Made by a program: the position numbers and the translations under genes. From assembly GCA_963969495.1 (NCBI GenBank), contig OZ018330.1:45500894-45564893 (forward strand): a DNA stretch of 64,000 bases, given 5' to 3'. The DNA is from Ceratothoa steindachneri. Taxonomy: Eukaryota; Arthropoda; Malacostraca; Isopoda; Cymothoidae. Under the pieces are notes generated by a model. That model was not told the DNA's origin. It did not search any database and saw only the letters and a list, made by a program, of their open reading frames with translations. Shown here piece by piece: positions 1-10,500 of this stretch. Position 1 is the first letter of the stretch. Every line of letters starts with the position of its first letter.

Positions 1-767
1 GGCCTTTACTTTATATGACCTTCATAATCAACCATTTTCCCACGATTCCTTTGATATATCCTAATTTTTGCATAACGTTTGTTAACACTTCAATACATCT
101 CTGTGAGTCTATCTTCAAGTTTTTTGAAGATTTCCTCATTAATAAATTATTAGAATGAAGCGGAGGGGTGTCCAATATGTTAGGTCGAGCACGAATAACA
201 TTTCATCGAAATGATTGGTGCGGCGCTATGAGATCCACCGTCCACTGCCACACTGTGTCTGGGCGCGATTTTTGAAAGCGAAATCCCAATGGGGTATCTT
301 GTCTAAAATAATAGACTTTGCTCTGTGAAGCGAATGGGAAAGGTATGAGATGTATATAACCAAATCATCTAAAAGAGGAGACTATCGAAGGCCCTAGGAA
401 GCAAGATGAGGCACACTTTTCCCAAATATTATTTCCGTTTATCAAAAAGAAAAAAAAATGGAGTGAGGGCGATGCGAAAGAGGGTAATTTTTCAGGATCT
501 CTTGTTTGCTTTATCATATTTTCGCCGCCGTGTTACGCAGGAATACTTCGGGTTTGCCCTTTAATAACTTTAGTTTTCCATTTCCAGCTTATTGCTGGGA
601 ACAGGAAAACTAATTTGTTTTGTCATCCGCCTTTTATTTTATACTTATATATTTATTCGAACTACCAACAATCCTCCTTACCAGTAGCCCCCGTGCCTTT
701 TATCGTGAGTGCCACTTTTCTTGGATGAAGTGTCTTTGGTGCCTCGTTGAAATTCGCTATTTTCCAG
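1..767. other. Non-coding DNA upstream of first zinc-finger exon
   Basis: I see no supportable gene here. The stretch is ordinary mixed-composition sequence with a short poly-A run near 450. Its right edge is the acceptor of the first zinc-finger exon. If the gene model is right, this is intron between an exon left of the window and E1. Confidence 0.6.
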
Positions 768-1055
768 AGCTCCCGCTGGGTGGCGTTCGAGGCGAACGGG
801 AACTCTCTGGTGTGTCCCGTGTGTCAGAGGAGCTTTTGGGGCAGAAATCGCAGACAGATCCTGAGCCGACACTTGGCCACTCACACGGGAGACAAGCCCT
901 TCGCCTGCGCCCTCTGTTCTTTCCGGACCTCCCGCAGAGACACCCTGAAAGACCACGGTTTGAGAATACACAATGAGCGTGCGCGCACCACAATCATCAA
1001 TAGCAACACTACCACCGAATGCGTTGCTGACGAAGACCCTTTGTCGCGTCACTGA
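768..1055 (+). CDS. E1: alternative 3'-terminal exon with two C2H2 zinc fingers (BTB-ZF gene, lola/ttk-like)
   Basis: The exon opens after the acceptor ctattttccag and encodes 95 residues in phase 0 before its own stop. Finger 1 spans residues 16-39 and finger 2 residues 47-68, joined by TGDKP. Finger 1 is odd: 15 residues separate the second Cys from the first His, where 12 is usual, so its helix may be shifted or the finger weak. Finger 2 is canonical (C-x2-C-x12-H-x4-H) with helix residues R, D, T, D at positions -1, 2, 3, 6. The tail after finger 2 is polar and low-complexity. Its role as a sequence-specific DNA-binding C-terminus of a nuclear BTB-ZF isoform is inferred from the family; no BTB sequence is present here. 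Confidence 0.8.
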   Translation, partial: SSRWVAFEANGNSLVCPVCQRSFWGRNRRQILSRHLATHTGDKPFACALCSFRTSRRDTLKDHGLRIHNERARTTIINSNTTTECVADEDPLSRH

Positions 1056-2315
1056 GTGGCAGCCTCTCGCTCGTTTGGTTAGTCGGTGCTCTCGCCAAAT
1101 TAGGGCGTCATACTCCACTAAGGCAGTATTGAGGAGCAAGATACCTGCAACTCACTTCGTTGTTATTGGACGCTCACCACGCCACGCATTGGCTCAACTT
1201 ATGGATGCGCTTGTTGTGACATTCTCACGGTTGTGATAATTATGCTCTCGTTCAAGAACCTTTCCGTGATTTGAAACGTCTCAATTATGATACAGTAGGA
1301 GAGGGTAATTGGTGACGATTCGTTCATCAACGTAGGCATAAGCGTGGGTTTAGCGACCTTGCAAATAACACCAAAGGCAGTCCCGTGTACCTCTTCGAAT
1401 GTTGCATATCAAAGTGAATTAGTCGTATTCTGCTGTAAACAGTTTTGATCAAATACTTTGGCGATATTTTTTGTTCATCGTTTATGTTAAAATATATTTT
1501 ATAATTGGATATGTACCCCGACTCACCTTGAATGCGAGTTAGGCAGTAAACGTCGTTATGATTCTGTGTATTCTTTCAACTAACTGCCCATTTGTAAAGA
1601 CCCATGACCCGCAAGAACTGAATCGTAGCAGGCCTCATTTCAACAAATTTTTCCGCTTTTGTCTTCTATTCCAACCTTTTTATCCTTTAGTCTTCCGCGC
1701 ACTTTTTTACTCGAATTTTAAGCGCATAGTGAAGCTGTATCGCTTAGAAGGTTTGGAGTACAGCGTAGGCATTAGAGCAAGGGGGACTTATCGCTCTTCA
1801 AGGTTTGTTGTAGGAGGATCATTAACCATGATATGAGTCCACACCTTTGCGGGCTCTTCACAAGTGTAGTCGGAGTGACTCGTGTCGAAATACAGAATCT
1901 TATTTTTATGACTTTTTCCCACTGTTCTTTTACATATGGGTTTGCCTTCAACCTTGAATGGAATTGGTGGGTAGAGATTTCTTACATTTTACCATTACCC
2001 AGAGACACCTCCCCTTCTCTTCTTCTTTCCCCCCTTTTTTATTTGCCAAACCGCTAGTTAGATTTAACAGTCGTGCCCAACAGTCATGAACTTATCCGAT
2101 TATACTCTACAAATTCTAGCCAAGTTGCTGTTTTGTCACTTGTCATACGCACCACCTATCCTCCTCAGAGTGGCATGGCGCATAAAAGTGTCATATGCCC
2201 AATCCTCTTGGTGTATTTGTACCCGGGTTAGGTTGCTTTTGTTTTGCGCAATTTTAAGTCTTTCATTAAAGAATTTGAATGCAAAAGGGGTTGAGTTTCT
2301 CTTTCTTTTCTTTAG
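1056..2315. other. Spacer between E1 and E2
   Basis: This holds the 3' UTR of E1 and the intron before E2. I see no conserved protein, RNA gene or transposon. Short open frames in it lack any motif. A long T/C-rich stretch leads into the E2 acceptor. Confidence 0.5.
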
Positions 2316-2642
2316 GTTAATCGGATTGTGGAATCCTGCGCAGACATGAGCGGGGAGGGCTTTGGCCGTTATGCTGCTTCCGTGGTGTTGGAAGGGAGAT
2401 CCACCGAAGGCCCTGGAGGCTCTTCGTTCGTACGGAAAGCGCACCTGTGCCGTTATTGTGGAAAGGGGTTCCGAACCCCTTCAAAACTCGAGCGCCATGT
2501 ACGCGTGCACACCGGGGAGCGCCCATTCGCGTGTGCTTCATGCCCACTTTCGTTTAACCAGAGGGAAATTCTTATTCGTCACGTGCGAAATAAGCATTTC
2601 ACTGAGGACCCATACATTGAGGTCTTACCGTTCGGCGACTAA
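2316..2642 (+). CDS. E2: alternative 3'-terminal exon with two C2H2 zinc fingers
   Basis: The acceptor is ttctctttcttttctttag, one of the strongest pyrimidine tracts in the window. From it the frame is open for 108 residues. A later cag at 2341-2343 would break the shared phase, so the upstream acceptor was chosen. The leader (44 residues) is Gly/Ser-rich. Finger 1 is residues 45-65 (helix T, S, K, R) and finger 2 residues 73-94 (Q, E, I, R), joined by TGERP. Finger 2 lacks the C-P-Y-R signature of most siblings and reads CASCPLSF. A short acidic tail follows. All four zinc ligands of each finger are present. Confidence 0.85.
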   Translation, partial: VNRIVESCADMSGEGFGRYAASVVLEGRSTEGPGGSSFVRKAHLCRYCGKGFRTPSKLERHVRVHTGERPFACASCPLSFNQREILIRHVRNKHFTEDPYIEVLPFGD

Positions 2643-2891
2643 GTGACGGGATGCGAAAGGCGCGTATTTAAGAGTGAATTTGCCACGAAAGAACCCTCTC
2701 ATCTCGACGGCGCCGCCACCTTTCTATATCTTCCTATTCGAATTAAATCCTAAACACTCCGTGTCCATCTCGTAGGTGGAAGAAGTGAGACCCAAATCTA
2801 GGAAAACTTCTTGATTGTGTAGTAGTTGCTTGTGTTTTAGTGCTGATAGTTTACTTTGGCAAGGAACTGACTCCCTCGCTACCTTCCACAG
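2643..2891. other. Spacer between E2 and E3
   Basis: A 249-base intron/UTR stretch ending in the pyrimidine-rich E3 acceptor. A minus-strand open frame here (2724-2906) has no recognisable motif. Confidence 0.5.
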
Positions 2892-3182
2892 GGCGCCGTT
2901 GATCACCGGCTGAGTTCGTTAGGCCCTTCGAATTTATTCGGAACTGCTTGCGAGGTGTGCGGGAAGAAATTCCGATGGCCGTGCCTGCTGCAGCGCCATT
3001 ATAGGATCCACACGGGAGAGAAGCCGTTCCATTGTCCTTTTTGTCCTTACGCAGCAGCCCAGAAGTTCGACGTCACCAAACACGTGGCCACACAACACAT
3101 TTCTGTACCATCTACCCCCTCTTGCACCCTCTCTTCTTCCTCTTCTACGCTTTCGGACGCAAATGCGTCCAAGACCAAGTAG
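2892..3182 (+). CDS. E3: alternative 3'-terminal exon with two C2H2 zinc fingers
   Basis: The acceptor is tcgctaccttccacag and the frame runs 96 residues. The exon extends upstream of any ATG or GTG: the leader is residues 1-19 and finger 1 residues 20-40 (helix W, C, L, R). Finger 2 is residues 48-69 (Q, F, D, K), linked by TGEKP. The tail is Ser/Thr-rich (about 25 residues), probably disordered. An AATAAA at 3247-3252 lies 65 bases after the stop, which fits a terminal exon with its own poly(A) site. Confidence 0.87.
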   Translation, partial: GAVDHRLSSLGPSNLFGTACEVCGKKFRWPCLLQRHYRIHTGEKPFHCPFCPYAAAQKFDVTKHVATQHISVPSTPSCTLSSSSSTLSDANASKTK

Positions 3183-3400
3183 TTGGGGATGAAAGTTTAT
3201 TGTAACGACCTCTCAAAATTGGTTTCCTTCCTGAGCAAACTTAAAGAATAAATGTAAATATTAGTCCTGTAAAGCTCTAGTTGTCGGAATGTCTGGTTCT
3301 GTTGGTAGATCTGTAAACGTTACCCTCCGTGCGGGTGGGCACTTGTCAAAGACGTTCTTTTTATAGCTTGTTTTGGTGACGTGTTGTTCCCCCCTCGCAG

Positions 3401-3718
3401 GTAGTGAATCCTCCTCCGCCTCGGTCATTCGTGGAACAACATATGCAACAAATATTCCACCCCGTCAGGCAGGATTCATTGAGAAGTGTGTGTAGCAGCG
3501 GGGGTAAAGACCAGAATCCCCCCCGAGTGACAGCCCCCACGTCGCAACGCCACGAGTGTTTGGTTTGTGGGCATAAATTCCGGTGGAGGTGGATGCTGGT
3601 CCGCCACATGAAAATTCACACGGGCGAAAAGCCCTACAGTTGTCCCTACTGCGAATATAGAGCGCCCCGCAAGGAGCAAGTTCGCAGCCACGTCCTGTAT
3701 CGGCATGATCCGAATTGA
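3401..3718 (+). CDS. E4: alternative 3'-terminal exon with two C2H2 zinc fingers
   Basis: The acceptor is gttcccccctcgcag, only 218 bases after the E3 stop. The exon encodes 105 residues. The leader of 52 residues is long for the set, begins with a Pro run, and is Ser/Gln-rich. Finger 1 is residues 53-73 with helix residues W, W, M, R. Finger 2 is residues 81-102 with R, E, Q, S. The linker is TGEKP. The protein stops three residues after the last His. E3 and E4 share the FRW start to the finger 1 helix, which suggests they are a local duplicate pair. Confidence 0.87.
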   Translation, partial: VVNPPPPRSFVEQHMQQIFHPVRQDSLRSVCSSGGKDQNPPRVTAPTSQRHECLVCGHKFRWRWMLVRHMKIHTGEKPYSCPYCEYRAPRKEQVRSHVLYRHDPN

Positions 3719-5262
3719 AGTGTTGATAGTGAAGAAGTTGGATAAATTTGCTCGAGTGAGGTGAATTCTGTGTTGCTTTGGTGTGCCAACTCCTTTATTG
3801 GCCTTTCTAACCTGACATAAATTTTTCCCCCTTCTGGCAAAAGGAATTTTACTTGGAAGTGCCCAAGTTACCGACTTCATGGCAAGTCTGAATTAATAAT
3901 TGTACCAGCTTCGTGGTTCTAAATAGTTTAGTAATGATCTGATTACTGGGTGGCGCAATCTTGTATTATCATGAGCAAGTAAACTTCGGGGTCTGAGTTC
4001 TCATTGGCGAAATGGAAATTATTCTTTCGTAAAGCAGTTTTACAATCACGTAATGTGAGTACTTCTACAACTGATTTGTCGTGCCTGTAAAGAAGATAAC
4101 TATTGTGGTAAATTCTTTGTTCGCAATTGGTAGGTTTAATTCATGCTGACACCGTGGCTTCATTAATCTTTGGGCCGGACAAAGTTGTTTATATAAAAAT
4201 ATCCGTTTGTTATCTGTACAATAATGTCGGGCGTCATTATAACTTTTGTAAGATTGACCCAAGAACAACTTTCTGAAGATATCTTTTGTTCATAAATATT
4301 AGGACTGTATTTATTCTGTAAATAATGTATATTTACGAATGAAATAAATAGATACTTATGGAACCTCCGTAGTATATTTCTTTCCTCTCCCACGACTTTG
4401 GCCTTTGTCGGCAGAGAAGGCATTTAAAAATGAAATTAGGAGATGCAGCTCCTGCGTAACCGCTCGAAAGAATGGCAGTTCATTCCATCTTTTCATTATC
4501 ATCATTCCTGCGCAAGGATCAAATTTGTTCAGCCGAGTGCTTGTTCGTTGTATAGAATTTCCTCGTAGAAATTCAGAAATGCGTTTCTTCTATTTAATAT
4601 TTAATTACCTTTACCCCTCCTTTTTTTTCTTACGGATTCATTCATTGTTCGAAAACCAAAGATCTTGCTATATTTCGCTTCGTCTTGCATTTTTTACGCC
4701 GTGACCAGCTCCCCTCCCTCCTCGGATCGAAGGTAAAACCGGGAAACCCCAGCATCGAATATCCTATTCTTTGATTCAATTCTTCAGTATCCAATTGGTA
4801 TCTCGCATTTGATTGACTCAATGTCAAAGCATGACTCGTGTATTTTCAAAATCATTTTTCATTTACTTGATTCTATTTTGAATTGAAATCCTCTTGGTCC
4901 ATTAGTTATCGGAGAGTGAAATTGTAAATGTGTTGGTGGGTTTCGCTTTGGAAACAGGCAAAGTTGCTCTGATTGTAGAAACAACCTGCCACGTTTGTCT
5001 TCCTATTGCCTAATAGTGTTTACCATCCGGATGGAGCTCAAGTATTAGCGCGCAAGTCCTCTAATTCATACCCCTCTTTTGGGATTTAACTAAAGCTTAT
5101 ATAATATTCCGTCACGCCCAAATAACTAAGGGAAGTGGGGGGGTATATATCGGCATAAACCCTCTTAAACCCTTGCTGTGGTATTGTGGGTTGTTCAAGA
5201 AGTGATTGAGATGGGGTTCCTTATTCATTCTTGACTGATCCCTGTCGTCTTTCTGCTGGCAG
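3719..5262. other. Spacer between E4 and E5
   Basis: No conserved coding sequence or repeat was recognised. The interval is AT-rich with AATAAA-like motifs (for example near 4342). It presumably holds the E4 3' UTR and the intron before E5. Confidence 0.5.
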
Positions 5263-5511
5263 GACCGTGATCTCGGCGAAATCCGACAGCTGGCCCAGAA
5301 GGGAAGGGGACAGGCTAGGTTTCATTGCCAATTCTGCGTCAAGAGTTTCAGCTATGCGTCTTTGTTGAAGCGACACCTCCGCACGCACACTGGGGAGAGG
5401 CCCTATCCCTGCCATTTCTGCACCCACGCGGCCAAAGCCAAAGACGACCTTAGAAAACACGTCTTACTCGTCCATCCAGAGGGCACGGGCACGGCCGCTG
5501 CCTTCCTTTGA
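5263..5511 (+). CDS. E5: alternative 3'-terminal exon with two C2H2 zinc fingers
   Basis: This exon has no upstream start codon in frame, so an ORF search that requires a start misses it. It was found by reading on from the acceptor ctttctgctggcag. In phase 0 it gives 82 residues and a TGA at 5509-5511. Finger 1 is residues 22-42 (helix Y, S, L, R) and finger 2 residues 50-71 (A, D, D, K), joined by TGERP. The second finger begins CHFC and then THAA, where siblings have PYRA. A short Ala-rich tail ends the protein. All eight zinc ligands are intact. Confidence 0.87.
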   Translation, partial: DRDLGEIRQLAQKGRGQARFHCQFCVKSFSYASLLKRHLRTHTGERPYPCHFCTHAAKAKDDLRKHVLLVHPEGTGTAAAFL

Positions 5512-7964
5512 ACAATCCCATTCACCTTCAGTGGGTCATTCTGGCCTTTGATTCATTTCACTGGTGCTAGTCTTGGAATGTTAGAAGGGTTCTTTGCAAA
5601 AGGCCCATGCTAGGTTGAGAGCCGCAGAAATCTGGTAACGTGTGTAAAATGGCTGTACTTGTTTGCAACCTCATGAATAGATTCACATTAGTCGTTCGTC
5701 CCACATTTTATATTGTCCGAATGCGTTCACTTATTGGAATGAATGCTGCATTGTACGTGAATTGGCTGAAGCCATTCCAAATTTTTGTATGATACGGCAC
5801 GCAAATAGTTTGGATTGTAGCCTTTCGTTGCGAGATCCGACACCTAAAGTTCGCAACCGCCCCCCCTCCCCTATGACCTACCGTATACGCAAAAATACGC
5901 GCAGATAATAACAGGCCAACCGCTTTCAACTTTATTAGCAAAGACCTTCGGGCACTGTAGGAAGGTATGCATGAATATACAAGTCACAAGTAAGGGTTTG
6001 TTGGAGAACAAAAAATGGGGCGTTCGGAGAAATCACACCGAAAGAGGGGTATTTTTTGCATTATATATATCCACCAACTATTTTTGTGATTCCCTTTCCA
6101 ATATGTGTACAATTTCGCATCGAAAATCCCCTAAGCTAAAACCCGAAAAAAACCCCACCTTTCCTGCCCTTATTTCGTTGATGATTTCTTGGGGGAGGTA
6201 ATCATGAAAATTTCGTTTTTGTATTGTTGCAAAATCTGTTCGATCAGGCGGTGTATTAAAAAAAAAAAAAAATCCCCGAAAAAGGCGCATAAAGAAAGTG
6301 GGGGGGGGGGGGAGTACACAAACCAAGTAAAACAAATGGTATGTTTTTTGTTTTTTTACTACCGATCTTGCACTAATTTTCAGGCCTTTTATATCTCAAT
6401 AAGGAACTACTTATTTACGAGATCCGGGCCACGTGTCCCAGCCACTGTGATCGATCGACCCGATTCGGCACGCTATCCGGACCTTCACACGAAGACATTC
6501 CTTCGTGCTGTTCACAGATTCTCGGATCGCGATTTTGATCAAGAGTCCTTTTGCATGAGCTCTCGCCTGGAGTTAAGCTTTTCAGCTGTTAGGTTCTCCC
6601 ACTTTGGGGTACCTGACAGTGAAGCTTCTCGGTCAGCCTCTGGCCCAGCATTCTCAGTCCCGCTTCCACTCACTCATGTACTTCCACATTGGCTAGCTAC
6701 CTAGCAAACCTACCCCTCGCCTAACTCCACCACATTAAACCCTCCTTTGGCTCCTGAGCCCTCACCCTTCCACCGCTCTAGCCATAAAGAAAAGTGCGCC
6801 CTGTACCACCCGCCGTACCAGATTCACCGTGTCGCACCTTCTTATTGAGTGTCTCGTGTACTCCATTTCTCGCAGCGCTTACTTGTTTAATCTTGGCTGA
6901 GAACATCCTTGGTTCTCCGTAAATAATGTTTTATTGTCTCTCTACCTCCTCCCTTCTCCCTCTGATATAATTTCTTGTTTATTCCCGCCCCCGCATTCCC
7001 TTGTGTAGGGCGCCTATGCGTTTATCCCTTAAAAAAAAATGCGTTAATCGGTGGTCATCCCTGACCATGAAAAAATAACTTACCACGCCATTGCTTATCT
7101 TCGCCTCATTTGGAAACCGTGTTTACACGGCTAAACTTTATATCGCTGGAGGGAGGGGTTACGAGAGGATCCTGAATTTGCCCTTGTTTATTTACCAAGG
7201 CAAACCTCCCGATTTGTTTTTTTATCTGGTAAATTGTGCCAACAAGCTAACCGTAGTAAAGTGGTTTTATTTCTAAGAATATACAGAATTTAAAGTACGA
7301 TACGAGTAATGGATAGATGTGTTTAATCAATTTCAAATTTAAGCTTTTTTTGTTGAGGCAAAGTGAGGATGTGTGTGGAAGAATCCATAAGAATATAGTG
7401 ATCGGTGTTGTTAATTTGTCTACTTTCAACTGGGTTGTGGTCGTGGAAGGTAAGCAGACACATTGCAATGTTTGAAGGGAATTTGACTGAATTAGAATGA
7501 CTCCTTGAGCGATTGGTAATTCGCCTGGAAGTGTGGTTGTCGGGCACCTTCATGCGGCACATCAATTTCTCGACAGGGCACCGCGCACTCACGTAGCAAC
7601 GAATATATTTATTTACCTTGTGCTTATTTTCACTTCGCTTAAGTAGACTATTTTTTCTAAAGACCTTCTGGCGGTGATGCTTCCATTAGTTTTTTTTTGC
7701 TTATTTTTTGGTCAATAAAGAAAATCCGAGTATTAACACGCCACATATTCGGAGTGTACAAACTAGTGTGATTTTTTCTGTATAAATTATATTTAGAATT
7801 CACGGATTCTTTACCTATATTTATCTTCCCCGTGATTTGCGCTGCGGGATTACTGCCTCTGATGACCTGTAGTACGTCGGTAATGGTAGTATTTATAATA
7901 TTACCCCAATCGATACAATTGCGGTGCTGACCTCTGACGCACGGTTATTTATTCTCTGTTGCAG
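5512..7964. other. Spacer between E5 and E6
   Basis: This 2.4-kb stretch has homopolymer runs of A and G near 6260-6312 and a C/T-rich zone at 6700-7000. A 171-residue open frame at 6189-6704 starts in low-complexity sequence and shows no domain, so I do not call it. Nothing else was recognised. Confidence 0.5.
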
Positions 7965-8234
7965 TTGTACAACGCAGTGTTCTCCGAATTCCGTGTTGAA
8001 AGCGTAACCCAAAGCCACTCGTTCAAATGTACAGTGTGCCACAAACCGTTCAATCGCCTCTATAACTTAGAGAGACATACACTGATTCATACGGATACGA
8101 AACCTTTCGCCTGCCGTTTCTGCCCCTATCAAGCCCGCCAAAAAGCTGACGTCAAGAAACACGAGCTCAGGCTCCACATTTTCCCGACCCAAGAGCCACT
8201 TCCATCTTCACTCACTTGTTCTCACCCTAATTAG
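7965..8234 (+). CDS. E6: alternative 3'-terminal exon with two C2H2 zinc fingers
   Basis: The acceptor is attctctgttgcag and the frame runs 89 residues. Finger 1 is residues 22-42 (helix R, Y, N, R) and finger 2 residues 50-71 (Q, A, D, K). The linker is TDTKP, replacing the usual TGEKP, so the linker that normally caps the helix on DNA is altered. The tail is Pro/Ser-rich. An AATAAA at 8431-8436 lies about 200 bases past the stop. Codon use is more AT-rich than in E1-E5. Confidence 0.86.
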   Translation: MYNAVFSEFRVESVTQSHSFKCTVCHKPFNRLYNLERHTLIHTDTKPFACRFCPYQARQKADVKKHELRLHIFPTQEPLPSSLTCSHPN

Positions 8235-9329
8235 TAAGAAAGAAACGCTCCTTTTGCGTGTGAAATCGATTTAAAGCATTGCCTATTATCGACAAGGCAA
8301 AGCGATCTGGTCTGGTCTCACGGCCCAATTTAGCCTCAATTCCTCTATTCTTGTTTTCTGTCGGCACAAACCATTTATTCTCAAGTTCGCAGTTCGAACC
8401 ACAGTTCTCGTTTGCGTTTACATAAAAGTAAATAAATACCCAGATATGTCTAATGCTTTAATGATTCTAAAATTATCTTTCAGTATTTTTCACCATTTTT
8501 AGGTAAAAAGATACTACAATTCTAATCGTTTATTTTTTGTGTTAATCTACTCTAGTTATGTTCACACGTTCCCTAGACTTGTAATTAATTTACTTGGCTA
8601 AGAAAGTCGTTTCATTCAACTTTGTTCATCTTTCGTCTTTACTGCAGTGTGGCATGAAGGTACTGCCCTTTTCAAGAACCAACCACTCTTTTTTTTCCTA
8701 TTGATCACTGAATAAATTTTCGCATGATTCTTTAAAGATTTTTTTTTTCATTATCAACTCAACCTGGTCTGATCGTCCATGGTTTCAAACAGTTATCCCG
8801 AAACCTAAGACTAATGTGTTGGGCTATTGTTTGTTGCTCAATTGCTTATATAAAAATTTGGTTGTGTATTCTACACAACAATACACGTTTCAACATCTGA
8901 AAAATGAGCAAAAATTTGGGTTGTGATTAAGACTTGTTGCTAATCCCCTTAAACTATTTTTTAATAAAGTATTTAGTCAAAGGGATCTTTCCTTATTCCC
9001 CTTAATGAGCAAGGTGAAAAGAGTTTACTCCTGTTTGAAAGACCAATCTTGTGGGGCTTAGGGAGAAGGAATAAGGGCAAGGATGCACAACTGAAGCAAA
9101 AAGGCGGCTGCATAAAACAACAGGAATAGTGAAAAATATTAGGGAGTGACAAAGACTGCCAAAGACATTGGAGGCCATGTTAAAAAACCCCAAGAACAAT
9201 ATGGCATAAAGAATGGCCGAACGAAGACTAGTAAAAACTCTTACCTTCATCCAAAAGCTAACTAGTGCAGGAGAGAGAAACCCTGCTTCTAATTTAATAC
9301 ATAAAAAAGGTATGTTCATAACTACATCA
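8235..9329. other. Spacer after E6
   Basis: AT-rich sequence holding the presumed E6 3' UTR. From about 9000 it may already belong to a degraded retroelement, but no conserved motif is readable before 9330. Confidence 0.45.
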
Positions 9330-10010
9330 TATCTTTATATCACTAAAGTACGGACATGGGAAGATGCCTCAATGCGGAGAGTGAATGCCCTGAAAGGTAT
9401 AAAATAAGCGTAATCGGCTCATACATCCGCCGAGCTTATAAATGCTGCTCTACGTGGGAACTTTTCCACCAAGAGATTGCACGAGTAAAACAAATACTCG
9501 TGAATAATGGTTTCTCAAACAACTCCAATCATTTTTAAATAACCATTACAAACATGCGGATAAAACTGAAAGTAATCAGGGAGAAGTCAACAACATCAAA
9601 GTGTATTTCAGAAACCAGATATCCACGGCCTATAAAATAGATGAAAAAAACATGAATGAGAATATTAATCAAACGGATAAAATCCAACTCATCATTTATT
9701 ATAAAACAACAAAAGCCAGCAATCTCCTGATGAAAAACAACACTTGCCTAAACTCCGAATCTCAAGTCAACCAACATAGTTTGAGTTCATCTGCCCCGAT
9801 AAAGACTGTAAGCTTATAATAACTCAAAATATATTGGCATTACAACCACTACACTTTCGAGACGTTTAACCATGCATCTACAAAGCGGACGGCCTAAGAA
9901 TCATAGGGAGAGTGCCAATAATATTAACCTAACGAGAAATATGCTCATTGATAACACCATTATTAAAAGAACAAGGTCAATAAAGCGAGGCTGAACATCT
10001 TAGAAGCCAT
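9330..10010 (+). mobile_element. Penelope-like element fragment (RT C-terminus to GIY-YIG endonuclease)
   Basis: Across frames the translation carries the Penelope signature that follows the reverse transcriptase core: GRCLNAESECPERYK at about 9358, CCSTW, then KQILVNNGFSN at about 9490. Next come IYYKTTKASNLL at about 9690 and a GIY-YIG-type block YIGITTTTLSRRLT near 9830-9875. Order and spacing match the 3' half of a Penelope-like protein. Stops and frame changes show it is dead. The 5' half with the catalytic YxDD region is missing. Confidence 0.8.
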
Positions 10011-10204
10011 ATTAATAAATGAAGATAAGCCGGTCATAACCAGTCAAGCGACAAGCTGGAATTGCACATTAAAACTATTTTAAAATTCCACTCACAGGAG
10101 TGGCCCATTTCCTCTAATGTTACGTTTAACCAAGGCGGAATAAATACCCCTTAAAAATCGTTTTCTTTCACTCCAAATATTAATCACAACCTAGACATAC
10201 CGAG

Positions 10205-10500
10205 AGCAGTCAGAGGTCGTGTCAAAAGGAAATCCCTCTTCCCGAGTGGAAGGAACTGCTCCCGAGACCAACAAGTTGGTATATACACTTAACCGTAAGA
10301 TTTAAGTACAACATAAATCCTAATAATAAAGAGATCATAGCGAAGAGTAAAGGAGGCGTAGTGCCCATAACAAACCCAATCAAGACAACCAAAATTTTGA
10401 ACCTAAAAACCCCGGCAAGACATATAATAACTCTAAAATAGAAATATAAAACAAGAAACGTATAGCAAGCAAGAAACTTGAAAGGCTTGAAAGCCACGAT
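10205..10500 (+). repeat. Dispersed repeat tail shared with 45033-45600
   Basis: The segment carries the phrase aacttgaaaggct-gaaagc (10467-10490) and recurring gtgcccata motifs. Both recur in the 3' tail after the Jockey-like element at 43.3-45.0 kb. Local similarity also covers a tcttcccgagtgga-like stretch. I infer a common 3' tail of one retroelement family; the boundaries are approximate. Confidence 0.5.

Noticed and set aside
678..1139. Minus-strand open frames over zinc-finger exons (for example 678-1139, 3476-3880, 37057-37446, 54868-55353)
   Set aside because: They are antisense shadows of GC-rich exons and have no domain.
6189..6704. 171-residue open frame
   Set aside because: Begins in hydrophobic and homopolymer-coded sequence; no domain and no acceptor in the shared phase followed by fingers.
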